A stretch of 64,000 bases of DNA. Origin: Anaerosporomusa subterranea. GTDB taxonomy: Bacteria; Bacillota; Negativicutes; Sporomusales; Acetonemataceae. The DNA lies in assembly GCF_001611555.1 (NCBI RefSeq), contig NZ_LSGP01000013.1:620001-684000 (forward strand), written 5' to 3'. Position numbers and translations under genes: made by a program. The stretch's first letter is position 1, and every line of letters starts with the position of its first letter. Under the pieces are notes generated by a model. The model ran no database searches. It saw only the letters and a list, made by a program, of their open reading frames with translations, and was not told the origin of the DNA. Shown piece by piece: positions 43,265 through 50,926 of the stretch.

Positions 43265-43642
43265 TCATGCCGTTATTTCACTCCCATCAGCGAACCGGAT
43301 CTTATCTACCTGATAGGCATCTCCCATAAACCAGTTTCTTAACGTCAGTATTTCGCCGCTATTTTTTAACTTGATCGTAATATCTTCCCAATAATTAGCG
43401 TTGGAATTCTGAGCAGCGTTGAAATTGAACTCAACTAAGTCTTGGGTTATCCCCTCACCCATTTGGATGATATCTACCGACGTATCATTAGAATCGTTGT
43501 TACTAACAAAATCGTTACCCGATCCCAATCCGTAAAGATAAACGTCATTTCCAGTACCGCCGTCTAAGATATCATTACCAGCACCACCATCTAGAACATC
43601 GTCTCCAGTATATCCATACAGAGTATCGACGCCTTCCTCTCC
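42893..43642. repeat. Tandem duplication of a 375-bp coding unit carrying a TGA junction
   Basis: Two consecutive units, 42893-43267 and 43268-43642, differ at about 14 positions by eye (near 96 percent identity). The unit is exactly 125 codons. Its junction joins GSEITA to [10 protein letters not shown] through a TGA codon, in both places (43265-43267 and 42890-42892). In the related upstream module the same place reads [14 protein letters not shown] without a stop. Confidence 0.9.
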
Positions 43643-46387
43643 ATATAAGTGGTCATTACCCTCATCACCGAGCAATGTCTCGTCCCCATCACCGCCATAT
43701 AGAGTATCGTTTCCTCCGTACCCACTTAAGTAATCATTTCCTGCTTCTCCGTATAAGATATCGTCTCCGGAATGACCATTTAATGAATCGTTGCCATCGC
43801 CGCCATATATGACATCATTGCCGCCTTCGCCAAAAATAGTATCATTTCCACCAAGTCCATACATTTTATCGCCATGATAGCTGCTGCCAAATATTGTATC
43901 AGCATTTTCGGTTCCAACTGTCTTAATTGTGGCAGTAATTTCCGATGCCGTTATTTCACTCCCATCGGCGAACCGGATTTTGTCTACCTGATAGGCATCT
44001 CCCATAAACCAATTTCTTAGCGTTAAGGTCTCTCCGCTATTCCTAAGCTTCATCGTAATATCTTCCCAATAATGGGCGTTAGCATTCTGCGCAGCGTTGT
44101 AATTGAACTCTACTTGGTCTTGGGTTATCCCCTCACCCATTTGGACAATATCGATTGATGCAACATCAGAATCATAGCTATGGATTGCATCATTACCGGA
44201 TCCCAATCCATAAAGATAAACGTCGCTTCCGGCGCTTCCGTCTAAGAAATCGTTTCCGACGCCTCCATCAAGTACATCCTCTCCGTTGTCACCGTACAAA
44301 ATGTCATCACCATCGCCGCCCAATAGCTGGTCACTACCATCGTCACCGCTGAGAATATCGCTACCAAGATCCCCTGTTAAAATATCATTGCCACTTCCGC
44401 CACTTAAATAGTCGTTTCCATCCCCACCGTACAACTTATCTACATCAGCTTCGCCAGAAAGAATGTCGTCACCATCGCCGCCACTTAGAATATCATTATG
44501 ATTCCCACCGATAATATGGTCACTCCCGCCCCCACCATAAAGAAAATCTTCGCCGCAATACCCTAACAGGTTATCAGCTCCATCGCCGCCTATGATAACG
44601 TCGGTTCGAGAAGTACCTTCAATGAAGTCATCACCAAGCAATCCATAGATAATGTTTCGACCTGCTGACTCAATGGCAAATCCTAGGTCTACATCTTGTG
44701 TCGCGTAATAATCCTTAAATCGCTCAAAATCGACCAGACTAGAGTTTAGTCCCAGTCCATTTAAAACACGAGCAAATTCAATCAGACTGATTACTCCGGT
44801 ATAATTATTTGCTACCAGCATTGCATCAATCTTGGTCTGAACCCCAGCTAAGCTATCAATCACCGTATTATTTTCTGCGTCCCAGGAAAATGTTATTGCA
44901 TTCATTAAATCAGCACAAGTGCTTTGCGCCATTAACCGGATGTAGAAGTATTCTTTCATATCCGCATAGATATCTTTTAGAACAGCAGCAGCGTTAACAT
45001 TTGGATCAGGAGTAGTCCCGCCCGTTGTCAGCACCCCAACAAATTCTTGACCGAACATGCTCTCCAGTACAGCCAATTGCCTTGCATCAATATTTGAACC
45101 TCGGCTAGCAGGATCAATTACGTCGCTATCGGTCCATTTAAATAAAATTTGTTCCATTATCTCTTCACGAACTGCGGGTTCCGTTTCCGCAATGAATGCC
45201 TGAACTAAGTCTTGTAAGACACCACTTGAGTCGCGGGCCATAGCTTGCCAAAGATCATACACATTCCCGTGCCCCTGTAAATAGGGAAGTTCCTTAATTT
45301 CCGGGCTTACATCTATCCATTGTGTAGCCACTGAATGGATAGTATCACGGTTAAACAAATATTCACCCATGGACGATACTGTTCCATCTAATCTTTCAAA
45401 TAAACCTAAGCGAGCCTGCGTGTTGCCACTAGCATCGGTAGTATTAGTAGATGTATTACTCAGGCTTATTGACTTGATGCCAAGTTCAGTGAGAGTGAGC
45501 AACTCATTGGTAGTAGAATACCCATCCCCATTGACGTCTTTCCATACGCGAAGTTGTGAAAACTCTGTATCATTTGTATCGATAATCCCATCAGTGTTAC
45601 TATCAAGATCTGCTAACGCCTGAAATCCGCTACTGGCCTTTACACCGTTTGATAAAATGGTTTGATCACCGAAGAGTTCTTGTCCATTGTTGATAATGCC
45701 GTCTCCATTTCGATCCATCGCAAGGATGCCGTCATCAGACTTTACCCATCCGGTTTTTTCTGCAAATCCGTTACAATCTAAATCAAAATATCCGCCTGTT
45801 GAAACGGCTGTTGTTTCAATACCATCCCCGTCTAGATCGAGAACTAATGGATCAAATGTTTCTCCCTCAGCACCACGAAATGGACCGGTAGGTCCTGGGT
45901 TAAAGGGGTCTAGGCCGGAGCCACCGGGAGTTCCAGGAACGCCGGGATCACCAGGATCACCAGGATCACCAGGATCACCAGGGTCACCAGGGTCACCAGG
46001 ATCACCAGGATCACCAGGATCACCAGGATTGCCAGGATCACCATATGCATTAGAAAGAGACATTAGCTTATCCCATAATTCATAAGTGAACTTTACTGCG
46101 TTTGATTCCCATCCGCCGACTACTGGCACAGCATTGTTTATTATGTCGCCGAGGAATTCTGAAGGACTCCTTAGCTTTCCTTCAATAGCGGATCTGACTA
46201 AATATTCTTTCGTAGCTGCTTCCACTACTAACGTAGTCACAATTGCCTTATCAGCGGGGTTTTGCAAGTTTAGGTATCCCATATTGGTTAAGGTTGCTAA
46301 TAAGACTGTAGTTGGCAGAGTTACTAGCTTGGCTACTAGATCAGCAGTCATTTTTTGCATCCAAACCTGACTTTCATTTTCACTCAT
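43265..46387 (-). CDS. Giant RTX/collagen-like secreted protein, N-terminal portion up to first TGA
   Basis: A 1040-residue frame starting at ATG 46387 behind GGGAGGGTGG. Residues 1-115 are helical and unassigned. Residues 116-152 form a Gly-Asp-Pro collagen-like run. Residues 176-300 have calcium-binding loops ([35 protein letters not shown]). From about 585 onward come RTX nonapeptides ([15 protein letters not shown]) and two HCBP-related modules ending [20 protein letters not shown]. No N-terminal signal peptide is visible, consistent with type I secretion. The frame stops at TGA 43265 but continues in frame downstream. The adjoining HlyB/HlyD pair is the likely exporter. Role could be adhesin, S-layer-like or toxin; undecided. 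Confidence 0.88.
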   Translation of the reverse strand: MSENESQVWMQKMTADLVAKLVTLPTTVLLATLTNMGYLNLQNPADKAIVTTLVVEAATKEYLVRSAIEGKLRSPSEFLGDIINNAVPVVGGWESNAVKFTYELWDKLMSLSNAYGDPGNPGDPGDPGDPGDPGDPGDPGDPGDPGDPGVPGTPGGSGLDPFNPGPTGPFRGAEGETFDPLVLDLDGDGIETTAVSTGGYFDLDCNGFAEKTGWVKSDDGILAMDRNGDGIINNGQELFGDQTILSNGVKASSGFQALADLDSNTDGIIDTNDTEFSQLRVWKDVNGDGYSTTNELLTLTELGIKSISLSNTSTNTTDASGNTQARLGLFERLDGTVSSMGEYLFNRDTIHSVATQWIDVSPEIKELPYLQGHGNVYDLWQAMARDSSGVLQDLVQAFIAETEPAVREEIMEQILFKWTDSDVIDPASRGSNIDARQLAVLESMFGQEFVGVLTTGGTTPDPNVNAAAVLKDIYADMKEYFYIRLMAQSTCADLMNAITFSWDAENNTVIDSLAGVQTKIDAMLVANNYTGVISLIEFARVLNGLGLNSSLVDFERFKDYYATQDVDLGFAIESAGRNIIYGLLGDDFIEGTSRTDVIIGGDGADNLLGYCGEDFLYGGGGSDHIIGGNHNDILSGGDGDDILSGEADVDKLYGGDGNDYLSGGSGNDILTGDLGSDILSGDDGSDQLLGGDGDDILYGDNGEDVLDGGVGNDFLDGSAGSDVYLYGLGSGNDAIHSYDSDVASIDIVQMGEGITQDQVEFNYNAAQNANAHYWEDITMKLRNSGETLTLRNWFMGDAYQVDKIRFADGSEITASEITATIKTVGTENADTIFGSSYHGDKMYGLGGNDTIFGEGGNDVIYGGDGNDSLNGHSGDDILYGEAGNDYLSGYGGNDTLYGGDGDETLLGDEGNDHLYGEEGVDTLYGYTGDDVLDGGAGNDILDGGTGNDVYLYGLGSGNDFVSNNDSNDTSVDIIQMGEGITQDLVEFNFNAAQNSNANYWEDITIKLKNSGEILTLRNWFMGDAYQVDKIRFADGSEITA
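45932..46042. repeat. Nonanucleotide repeats coding for the Gly-x-Pro collagen-like run
   Basis: About twelve GxP triplets, nine of them Gly-Asp-Pro, are encoded by near-identical GGATCACCA-type 9-mers (plus-strand view CCAGGATCA). The run is in frame, so copy number can vary without disrupting the protein. Confidence 0.85.
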
Positions 46388-46415
46388 TCTGTTCCACCCT
46401 CCCTAAATTACAATA

Positions 46416-47426
46416 TTAAAAGAACACTGGTAGTATCTTGTGATAAAGTATTACAAAAAACGGTAAGACTACATTTTGAAGACTATGTAAAACAATAGGA
46501 GCAGTTAACGTGCCAAATTCTTCATAGGCATAAGCGAAAACTAAGCCTAATATAAAGTGAAAATAATTCGCCTCTATACCATGGTATGCATAAAACAGCA
46601 ATGCACTAATTAAATAAGCAAAAGATTTACTAAATTGCTTTACACATTTAAATAATAGCCCTCTAAATATTACTTCTTCACAAATAGGAGCTAAAAAAAC
46701 CGCTACAATAATAACTTCAGGAAGAAGAAAAACCACTTTATCGCGAATAATTGAATTGTGACTTAATGTTAGAATGCCAACCAATATTTTTATAGTTAAT
46801 AACAATGTAAGCCAGTTTAGGAATTTCTTATTGCTAAATAATTTGGCTACATCTTTAATCTTTATCCAAAAATTTGTGATAAGTATCGGTTTATGATAAT
46901 AAAAAAAGATAAAGGGAATCAGTAATATATTTCTATAAATTAATCCAGAACTAGGTGATTGGGCAAAAATCGAAAGAATAGGGATATTTAATGCTCGACA
47001 AATTAAAAAGAAGAAAAATATACCTAAGAATAAAACTGCTAGCATTATAAGAATAACTTTTACAATATCTTTCCCTGAATATTGCCTGTTTCTCTCATAT
47101 TCCATAATTTTCTTATCAACTTCGTCTTCCAATTGTATCCAGTTTTCTTTTAAAAGGTAATGATCTTTAGTTGACATTTGCCAATAGTTTATTAGTTCTT
47201 TTAGATCTGGTCTTAAAGCAACACACTTGGATGCATAAATATCTGCTTCTATAATAGTACCTAGCTTAGTATGTACTCGAAGCAACCAAAAATTAACTAG
47301 AAAATCGTTTTTATTAATAATTAATGCTTTTTCAAATTGCTCTTTTGACTGCTCGTATAGTGACTGATTATACTTAAGAACACCAGTTTGAAAAATATCG
47401 CCAAATTTAATCCATTTAAACTGCAT
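46416..47426 (-). CDS. CPBP family intramembrane glutamic protease with TPR-like N-terminus
   Basis: A 336-residue protein. Residues 12-80 look like a tetratricopeptide-type helical pair (YEQSKEQFEKALIINKNDF). Residues 120-335 are hydrophobic with the CPBP (Abi/CAAX-like) motifs: E250-E251-x3-R255 (CEEVIFRG), H282 and H290 (AYHGIEANYFH), and H314-x3-N318. These enzymes cleave peptides in membranes and often mature or protect against secreted peptides. ATG 47426 follows GGAGGAGCT. It ends 28 bases before the RTX start, so both may share a transcript. Base composition is clearly more AT-rich than the surroundings, suggesting transfer. Confidence 0.87.
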   Translation of the reverse strand: MQFKWIKFGDIFQTGVLKYNQSLYEQSKEQFEKALIINKNDFLVNFWLLRVHTKLGTIIEADIYASKCVALRPDLKELINYWQMSTKDHYLLKENWIQLEDEVDKKIMEYERNRQYSGKDIVKVILIMLAVLFLGIFFFFLICRALNIPILSIFAQSPSSGLIYRNILLIPFIFFYYHKPILITNFWIKIKDVAKLFSNKKFLNWLTLLLTIKILVGILTLSHNSIIRDKVVFLLPEVIIVAVFLAPICEEVIFRGLLFKCVKQFSKSFAYLISALLFYAYHGIEANYFHFILGLVFAYAYEEFGTLTAPIVLHSLQNVVLPFFVILYHKILPVFF

Positions 47427-47582
47427 AGCTCCTCCAAAGAAATAATTCTTTAATTTTAAATTTATTTGCTCGTTTTTTGAGCTCTCCTCCAGTTGCTTTT
47501 TGAAATAGACTGCTCACTCAACTTAAATCCGATCTCCAAGTTTTCTCATCCACAGCCTTTACATCTGTGTTTAAATTAGAAA

Positions 47583-47635
47583 TCCCTGATATATCAGACG
47601 CGCATAACAACTATGCGAAACTGATATATCAGGGA
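47583..47635 (-). terminator. Long stem-loop downstream of the putative small gene
   Basis: A perfect 15-bp inverted repeat (47583-47597 with 47621-47635) and inner arms CGCATA/TATGCG (47601-47606, 47612-47617). Each outer arm itself contains the palindrome CTGATATATCAG. On the minus strand TTTCTAATTT follows. It overlaps the stop codon of the 41-residue frame, as the recN and spoIVB terminators also do. It could instead be a protein-binding site. Confidence 0.55.
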
Positions 47636-47754
47636 CTATAAACTATAGAATATGTAATGTAGAAACAAAGAAAGCCATGAAATAATGACATATCAAAATG
47701 AGGATTAATAGACCGCACTATTGAGAAAGATTCCCTTTTGATCGCGTGGTTCAT
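47629..47754 (-). CDS. Putative 41-residue peptide next to spo0A
   Basis: Begins MNHAIKRESFSIVRSINPHF and ends in a hydrophobic, aromatic stretch (GFLCFYITYSIVYSP), so it might associate with membranes. The ATG at 47754 has a strong AAAGGTGG site 7 bases upstream (47762-47769). A promoter-like pair lies 35-60 bases upstream and a strong stem-loop overlaps the stop. These four signals in the right order support a real gene, though codon bias cannot be judged at this length. It could equally be a small RNA with a chance frame. No relatives recognised. Confidence 0.42.
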   Translation of the reverse strand: MNHAIKRESFSIVRSINPHFDMSLFHGFLCFYITYSIVYSP

Positions 47755-47788
47755 GGGGCAACCACCTTTCAATCGGATAATTCTGAGT

Positions 47789-47817
47789 ATAATACGACCT
47801 CCAAGTCAACAATACAA
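47789..47817 (-). promoter_or_regulatory. Candidate promoter of the small gene at 47629
   Basis: On the minus strand TTGTAT (47812-47817) and TATTAT (47789-47794) are separated by exactly 17 bases. Transcription would start near 47782, 28 bases before the ATG. Confidence 0.5.
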
Positions 47818-48058
47818 TCATTACAATTATTTTTTTATCTAATTTCATTATAGCTTGCTATCATAGAATTTATATCCGACCCTTGTCTCAATTTGATGAT
47901 TTCCAGCAGGACTAAATTCCCAAATTCTACAAGTCCCCCATAAACACAGGGACAGCGGCTCTGTTTCATGCTTTCCAGATCTGTATTAACGATAGACTCG
48001 TTTTTCGCGCTAAAAGCGTATAGTGGCGCTATGCCAACGATAACACTGCTAGCTTGAA

Positions 48059-48089
48059 GAAAAAAGCTCCCGGAAAACTTCCGAAAGCT
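48059..48089 (-). terminator. Terminator of spo0A
   Basis: On the minus strand AGCTTTCGGAAG-ttt-TCCGGGAGCT type stem (48065-48089) followed by six T. It lies 20 bases past the spo0A stop. Confidence 0.75.
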
Positions 48090-48108
48090 CTTAATAATGT
48101 CTTTTTCT

Positions 48109-48879
48109 CTATGCTCGCATTTCCATCCGCAGCTTATCGGCAATCATTGCCATAAACTCTGAGTTTGTCGGTTTCCCTTTCTCAAGTTTGACCGTATAAC
48201 CAAAAATACGGTTGATCATATCCATGTTACCCCGGCTCCAGGCGACTTCAATCGCATGCCGGATGGCACGCTCGACTCGGCTGGGAGTGGTGGAATATTT
48301 ATCGGCAATCATCGGATAAAGCACTTTTGTTACCGCGCCGAGGAGCTCAATCTCGTTGACAATCATCATAATGGCATCACGCAGGTATTGGTAGCCTTTG
48401 ATATGAGCTGGAATACCGATCTCGCGGATAATGCTGGTTACTTCGACATCGACTGGGCGGGCTTTGATTGCTTGCGCTACGGCGGGACGTTGGGAGGTAA
48501 TGACACCGGCCAACTGACGAACTCGGTTGATTAACACATCCATATTGAAGGGTTTTAAGATGTAATAATCGGCGCCTAGTTCCACTACCCGCTGGGTAAC
48601 ACTTTCTTGGCCAAGAGCAGTCAAAACGATAATCTTAGGACGTTTTTCGCCAGACCCGCTTAGCCGTTCCAGCACACCGATTCCATCCAAATGCGGCATG
48701 ATAATATCAAGAACCAAGACATCGGGCTTTTTGTCATGTATCACTGTAAGAATTTCTTCTCCGTTATACGCAACGCCGACTAAATCAATATCAGGCTGTT
48801 GTTGGAGAAACTCTTGCATGATCTCTGCAAATTCCCGGTTATCATCCGCAATTGCCACTTTAATTTTCTCTCGTGTCAT
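48109..48879 (-). CDS. spo0A: Sporulation master response regulator Spo0A
   Basis: A 256-residue two-domain regulator. The receiver domain has D12 and D13, the phosphorylated D58 ([13 protein letters not shown]), T87 and K109. The C-terminal DNA-binding domain includes [40 protein letters not shown] and [15 protein letters not shown], as in all Spo0A proteins. Phosphorylated Spo0A binds TGTCGAA boxes; such boxes are seen in its own upstream region and in that of spoIIA. ATG 48879 after GAGGAGGCTCC. Directly downstream of spoIVB as in Bacillus. Confidence 0.98.
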   Translation of the reverse strand: MTREKIKVAIADDNREFAEIMQEFLQQQPDIDLVGVAYNGEEILTVIHDKKPDVLVLDIIMPHLDGIGVLERLSGSGEKRPKIIVLTALGQESVTQRVVELGADYYILKPFNMDVLINRVRQLAGVITSQRPAVAQAIKARPVDVEVTSIIREIGIPAHIKGYQYLRDAIMMIVNEIELLGAVTKVLYPMIADKYSTTPSRVERAIRHAIEVAWSRGNMDMINRIFGYTVKLEKGKPTNSEFMAMIADKLRMEMRA

Positions 48880-48918
48880 ATTATCAGGAGCCTCCTCATA
48901 TGATGTATACGAGAGCTA

Positions 48919-48945
48919 TTTCGACAAAAGCGAGTTACTTCCTTC
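48919..48945 (-). promoter_or_regulatory. Sigma-H-like promoter of spo0A with overlapping Spo0A box
   Basis: On the minus strand GAAGGAAGT (48937-48945, 8 of 9 to RnAGGAwWW), an 11-base spacer, and GTCGAAA (48919-48925, 6 of 7 to RnnGAAT). TGTCGAA (48920-48926) is a perfect Spo0A box and overlaps the -10. Same geometry as the spoIIA promoter at 27201. Confidence 0.7.
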
Positions 48946-49390
48946 CTTGTTTGTAAAATAATTACATTTTTATCGTATTTTAATTCTGACAATTTCTGCG
49001 TTTATTCTACATTTGTAATAAAATTGCTTGCGCTCTTGGTGAGACAAAGTACGATGAACACAAGCGGCACTAGCGATACATGAGACACAAAGCGTATGTC
49101 CTTAGTGACGTAGTGGTTCTGTTCTTTGCGCCGCTGAGGCGGTCTTTAGGGAAAGTCTGAGTATGATAGCACAAACGCCACAAGCGGCACTAGCGCCACT
49201 ATGGTCGACTAACATTCCTAAAAAAAAGAAGACCGCCCTTATCCAGGCATTACCTTAGCGGAGGTTAAGCCCTACCGCCGGAGCGGGGCTAATGCCTGGA
49301 TAAGGGCCCGCCACAAAAATAGCTACTAAGCCTTACAATGCAATGCCTCGTGTTATCCCAGGAACTTATAATTTTCTATACTCTGTACAA
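48946..49390. repeat. Repeat-bearing gap between spoIVB and spo0A
   Basis: No gene. Two direct copies of CACAAGCGGCACTAGCG (49059-49075 and 49179-49195). GGCGGTCTT (49138-49146) faces AAGACCGCC (49229-49237). A strong stem with 17 perfect base pairs (49236-49252 with 49290-49306) and a GC-rich 37-base loop is the main element. Not a simple terminator for spoIVB, which already has one at 49391. Confidence 0.65.
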
Positions 49391-49410
49391 AAACCGCCTT
49401 TCGGCGGTTT
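49391..49410 (-). terminator. Terminator of spoIVB overlapping its stop codon
   Basis: AAACCGCC (49391-49398) pairs with GGCGGTTT (49403-49410), followed on the minus strand by T-rich sequence. The stem includes bases of the TAA stop at 49409-49411. Confidence 0.85.
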
Positions 49411-50758
49411 AAGCTATATTATGCTTATAAGCAAAACTGAACAATCGCTTGGCTGTTTGCTGCGGCTTCTTGGGTATTAGGCCGCTTTCCATCAGCATCC
49501 AATCCATGAAACAGCCATAGCCTTTGCTTGGATCGTGCACAAAGACATGGGTAACCGAACCGACAATCTTCCCATTTTGAATAATTGGACTACCACTCAT
49601 GCCTTGAACAATACCGCCGGTTTTTTCTAACAGCCGCTGATCGGTAACTTGTATTACTAATCCTTTGCCTTCAGGAGAATCTTGCAAATTAATTTTTTGA
49701 ATCTCGATGCCAAATGGTTCTATTGTTTCTCCGTCAATTACTGTCAGCATTTGCGCAGGTCCGGGTTGAACTTGACTCATTGAAGCAACTGGCAAAGCTT
49801 CCGGATACAGTTGGTGGTTAATATGATTGGTCAATTTCCCGTAAATACCGAAGTTCGTATTTTTTTGGATATCGCCAATGATTTGGTCTTCTTCAATGAA
49901 CACGCCGATCTTTTCACCAGGTTGTCCGCGTTTGCCGTGATGAATCCCAGAGACAGTAGCCATGACGATTTTCCCTTCATCACAATCAATTGGCTGATTA
50001 GTGTCATTGTCAGTGATTACATGCCCTAGGGCTCCATATGTTTGGGTTTTATCATCAAAAAAGGTTAAGGTACCAACGCCGGCAGCACTATCACGGACAT
50101 ATAACCCAATCCGATAGCGCTGGGTTTCTGAATCATGAATCGGTTTTAAACTAAAGTGAAGTCTTTTCTCTTGGCGCTTGATCATCACATCAACCTGACT
50201 GTGTTGTTTGCCACTGGAATCGATAATCTCAGCCACTTGATAATCACTTTTGATCGGCGTGCCGTTCATACTAAGTATGACGTCACCAACCATGACTCCC
50301 GCATCTTTTGCTGGTAAAATTAAGTCTCCGCGCTGGTTTTTCACTGGAGAGTGACCAACGATAATCACACCCTGTGAACGTAGCACAACTCCGATTGAAT
50401 GACCGCCAGGATAGAGCTTAATTGGCGGCAGGACATCGACTTCCACGGTACGCAGCGGAATTAATCCTAGAAGTTTAATCTCCACGTTGGTCTTTCCCCG
50501 TCGAAATGGTTCGACGGCAACCGGCCGCGATAACGAATACGGGGTCATGTCGGGGTTGAGTTTTACGACTTGCTCGAATTCTTGAGGAACGGCGATGGTA
50601 AGGGGAAAGCTGACAGTAAATACTGCTGGTTCACCTTCAATCATTCGTAAAGTCGGCGGAATACTGTAGATGTTTTGAAACTGTGGGGACATACAAAACG
50701 AAACAAGCAGCATAATTGAGATTATGCCAAGAACGGAACGCTTATTCAGCCTATCCAT
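49409..50758 (-). CDS. spoIVB: SpoIVB signalling serine protease (S55)
   Basis: Made in the forespore and secreted toward the mother cell, SpoIVB cuts SpoIVFA and so triggers sigma-K activation. The 449-residue protein has an N-terminal membrane helix (residues 8-24), a PDZ domain (about 120-210, with GVMVGDVILSMNGTPI) and the S55 protease domain with H246 (ALGHVITD) and catalytic S388 (GMSGSP). Upstream recN and downstream spo0A give the classical order. Confidence 0.97.
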   Translation of the reverse strand: MDRLNKRSVLGIISIMLLVSFCMSPQFQNIYSIPPTLRMIEGEPAVFTVSFPLTIAVPQEFEQVVKLNPDMTPYSLSRPVAVEPFRRGKTNVEIKLLGLIPLRTVEVDVLPPIKLYPGGHSIGVVLRSQGVIIVGHSPVKNQRGDLILPAKDAGVMVGDVILSMNGTPIKSDYQVAEIIDSSGKQHSQVDVMIKRQEKRLHFSLKPIHDSETQRYRIGLYVRDSAAGVGTLTFFDDKTQTYGALGHVITDNDTNQPIDCDEGKIVMATVSGIHHGKRGQPGEKIGVFIEEDQIIGDIQKNTNFGIYGKLTNHINHQLYPEALPVASMSQVQPGPAQMLTVIDGETIEPFGIEIQKINLQDSPEGKGLVIQVTDQRLLEKTGGIVQGMSGSPIIQNGKIVGSVTHVFVHDPSKGYGCFMDWMLMESGLIPKKPQQTAKRLFSFAYKHNIA

Positions 50759-50892
50759 TTACTGTCATCACTCCTTGCCCGCTTGATTCTTTTTTCTGTT
50801 CATTATCGATGATTCCCGTAAAAACCAGAGATTATTCCGGGAATTCTGTCATATATTAACTTAACCATTCAAATTCGACGATTTCATACAAA

Positions 50893-50926
50893 AAATGAGG
50901 TGTAAGCTCGCGCTTACACCTCATTT
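50893..50926 (-). terminator. Terminator of recN overlapping its 3' end
   Basis: A perfect 15-bp inverted repeat (50893-50907 with 50912-50926) with a 4-base loop and a T-run on the minus strand. Its right arm lies within the last codons of recN. Confidence 0.9.

Larger units (their letters stand above)
47427..48108. other. Gap between spo0A and the CPBP gene
   Basis: About 680 bases of AT-rich DNA. It holds the spo0A terminator (48059-48089), a possible compact small gene (promoter 47789-47817, open frame 47629-47754, hairpin 47583-47635) and AT-rich sequence before the CPBP gene. The open frame at 47835-48143 starts inside spo0A and crosses its terminator, so I do not call it. Confidence 0.6.

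Noticed and set aside
42890-43267. UGA as selenocysteine in the RTX gene
   Set aside because: The local sequence is GSEITA-stop-EEGVD, not a redox motif; the stop arises at a duplication junction and no SECIS-like hairpin is evident directly after it.
45932-46042. CRISPR-like or minisatellite array
   Set aside because: Nine-base units without spacers, inside the RTX gene, encoding Gly-x-Pro triplets.
47835-48143. 102-codon frame at the spo0A 3' end
   Set aside because: Starts inside spo0A in another frame and crosses the spo0A terminator; no ribosome site.
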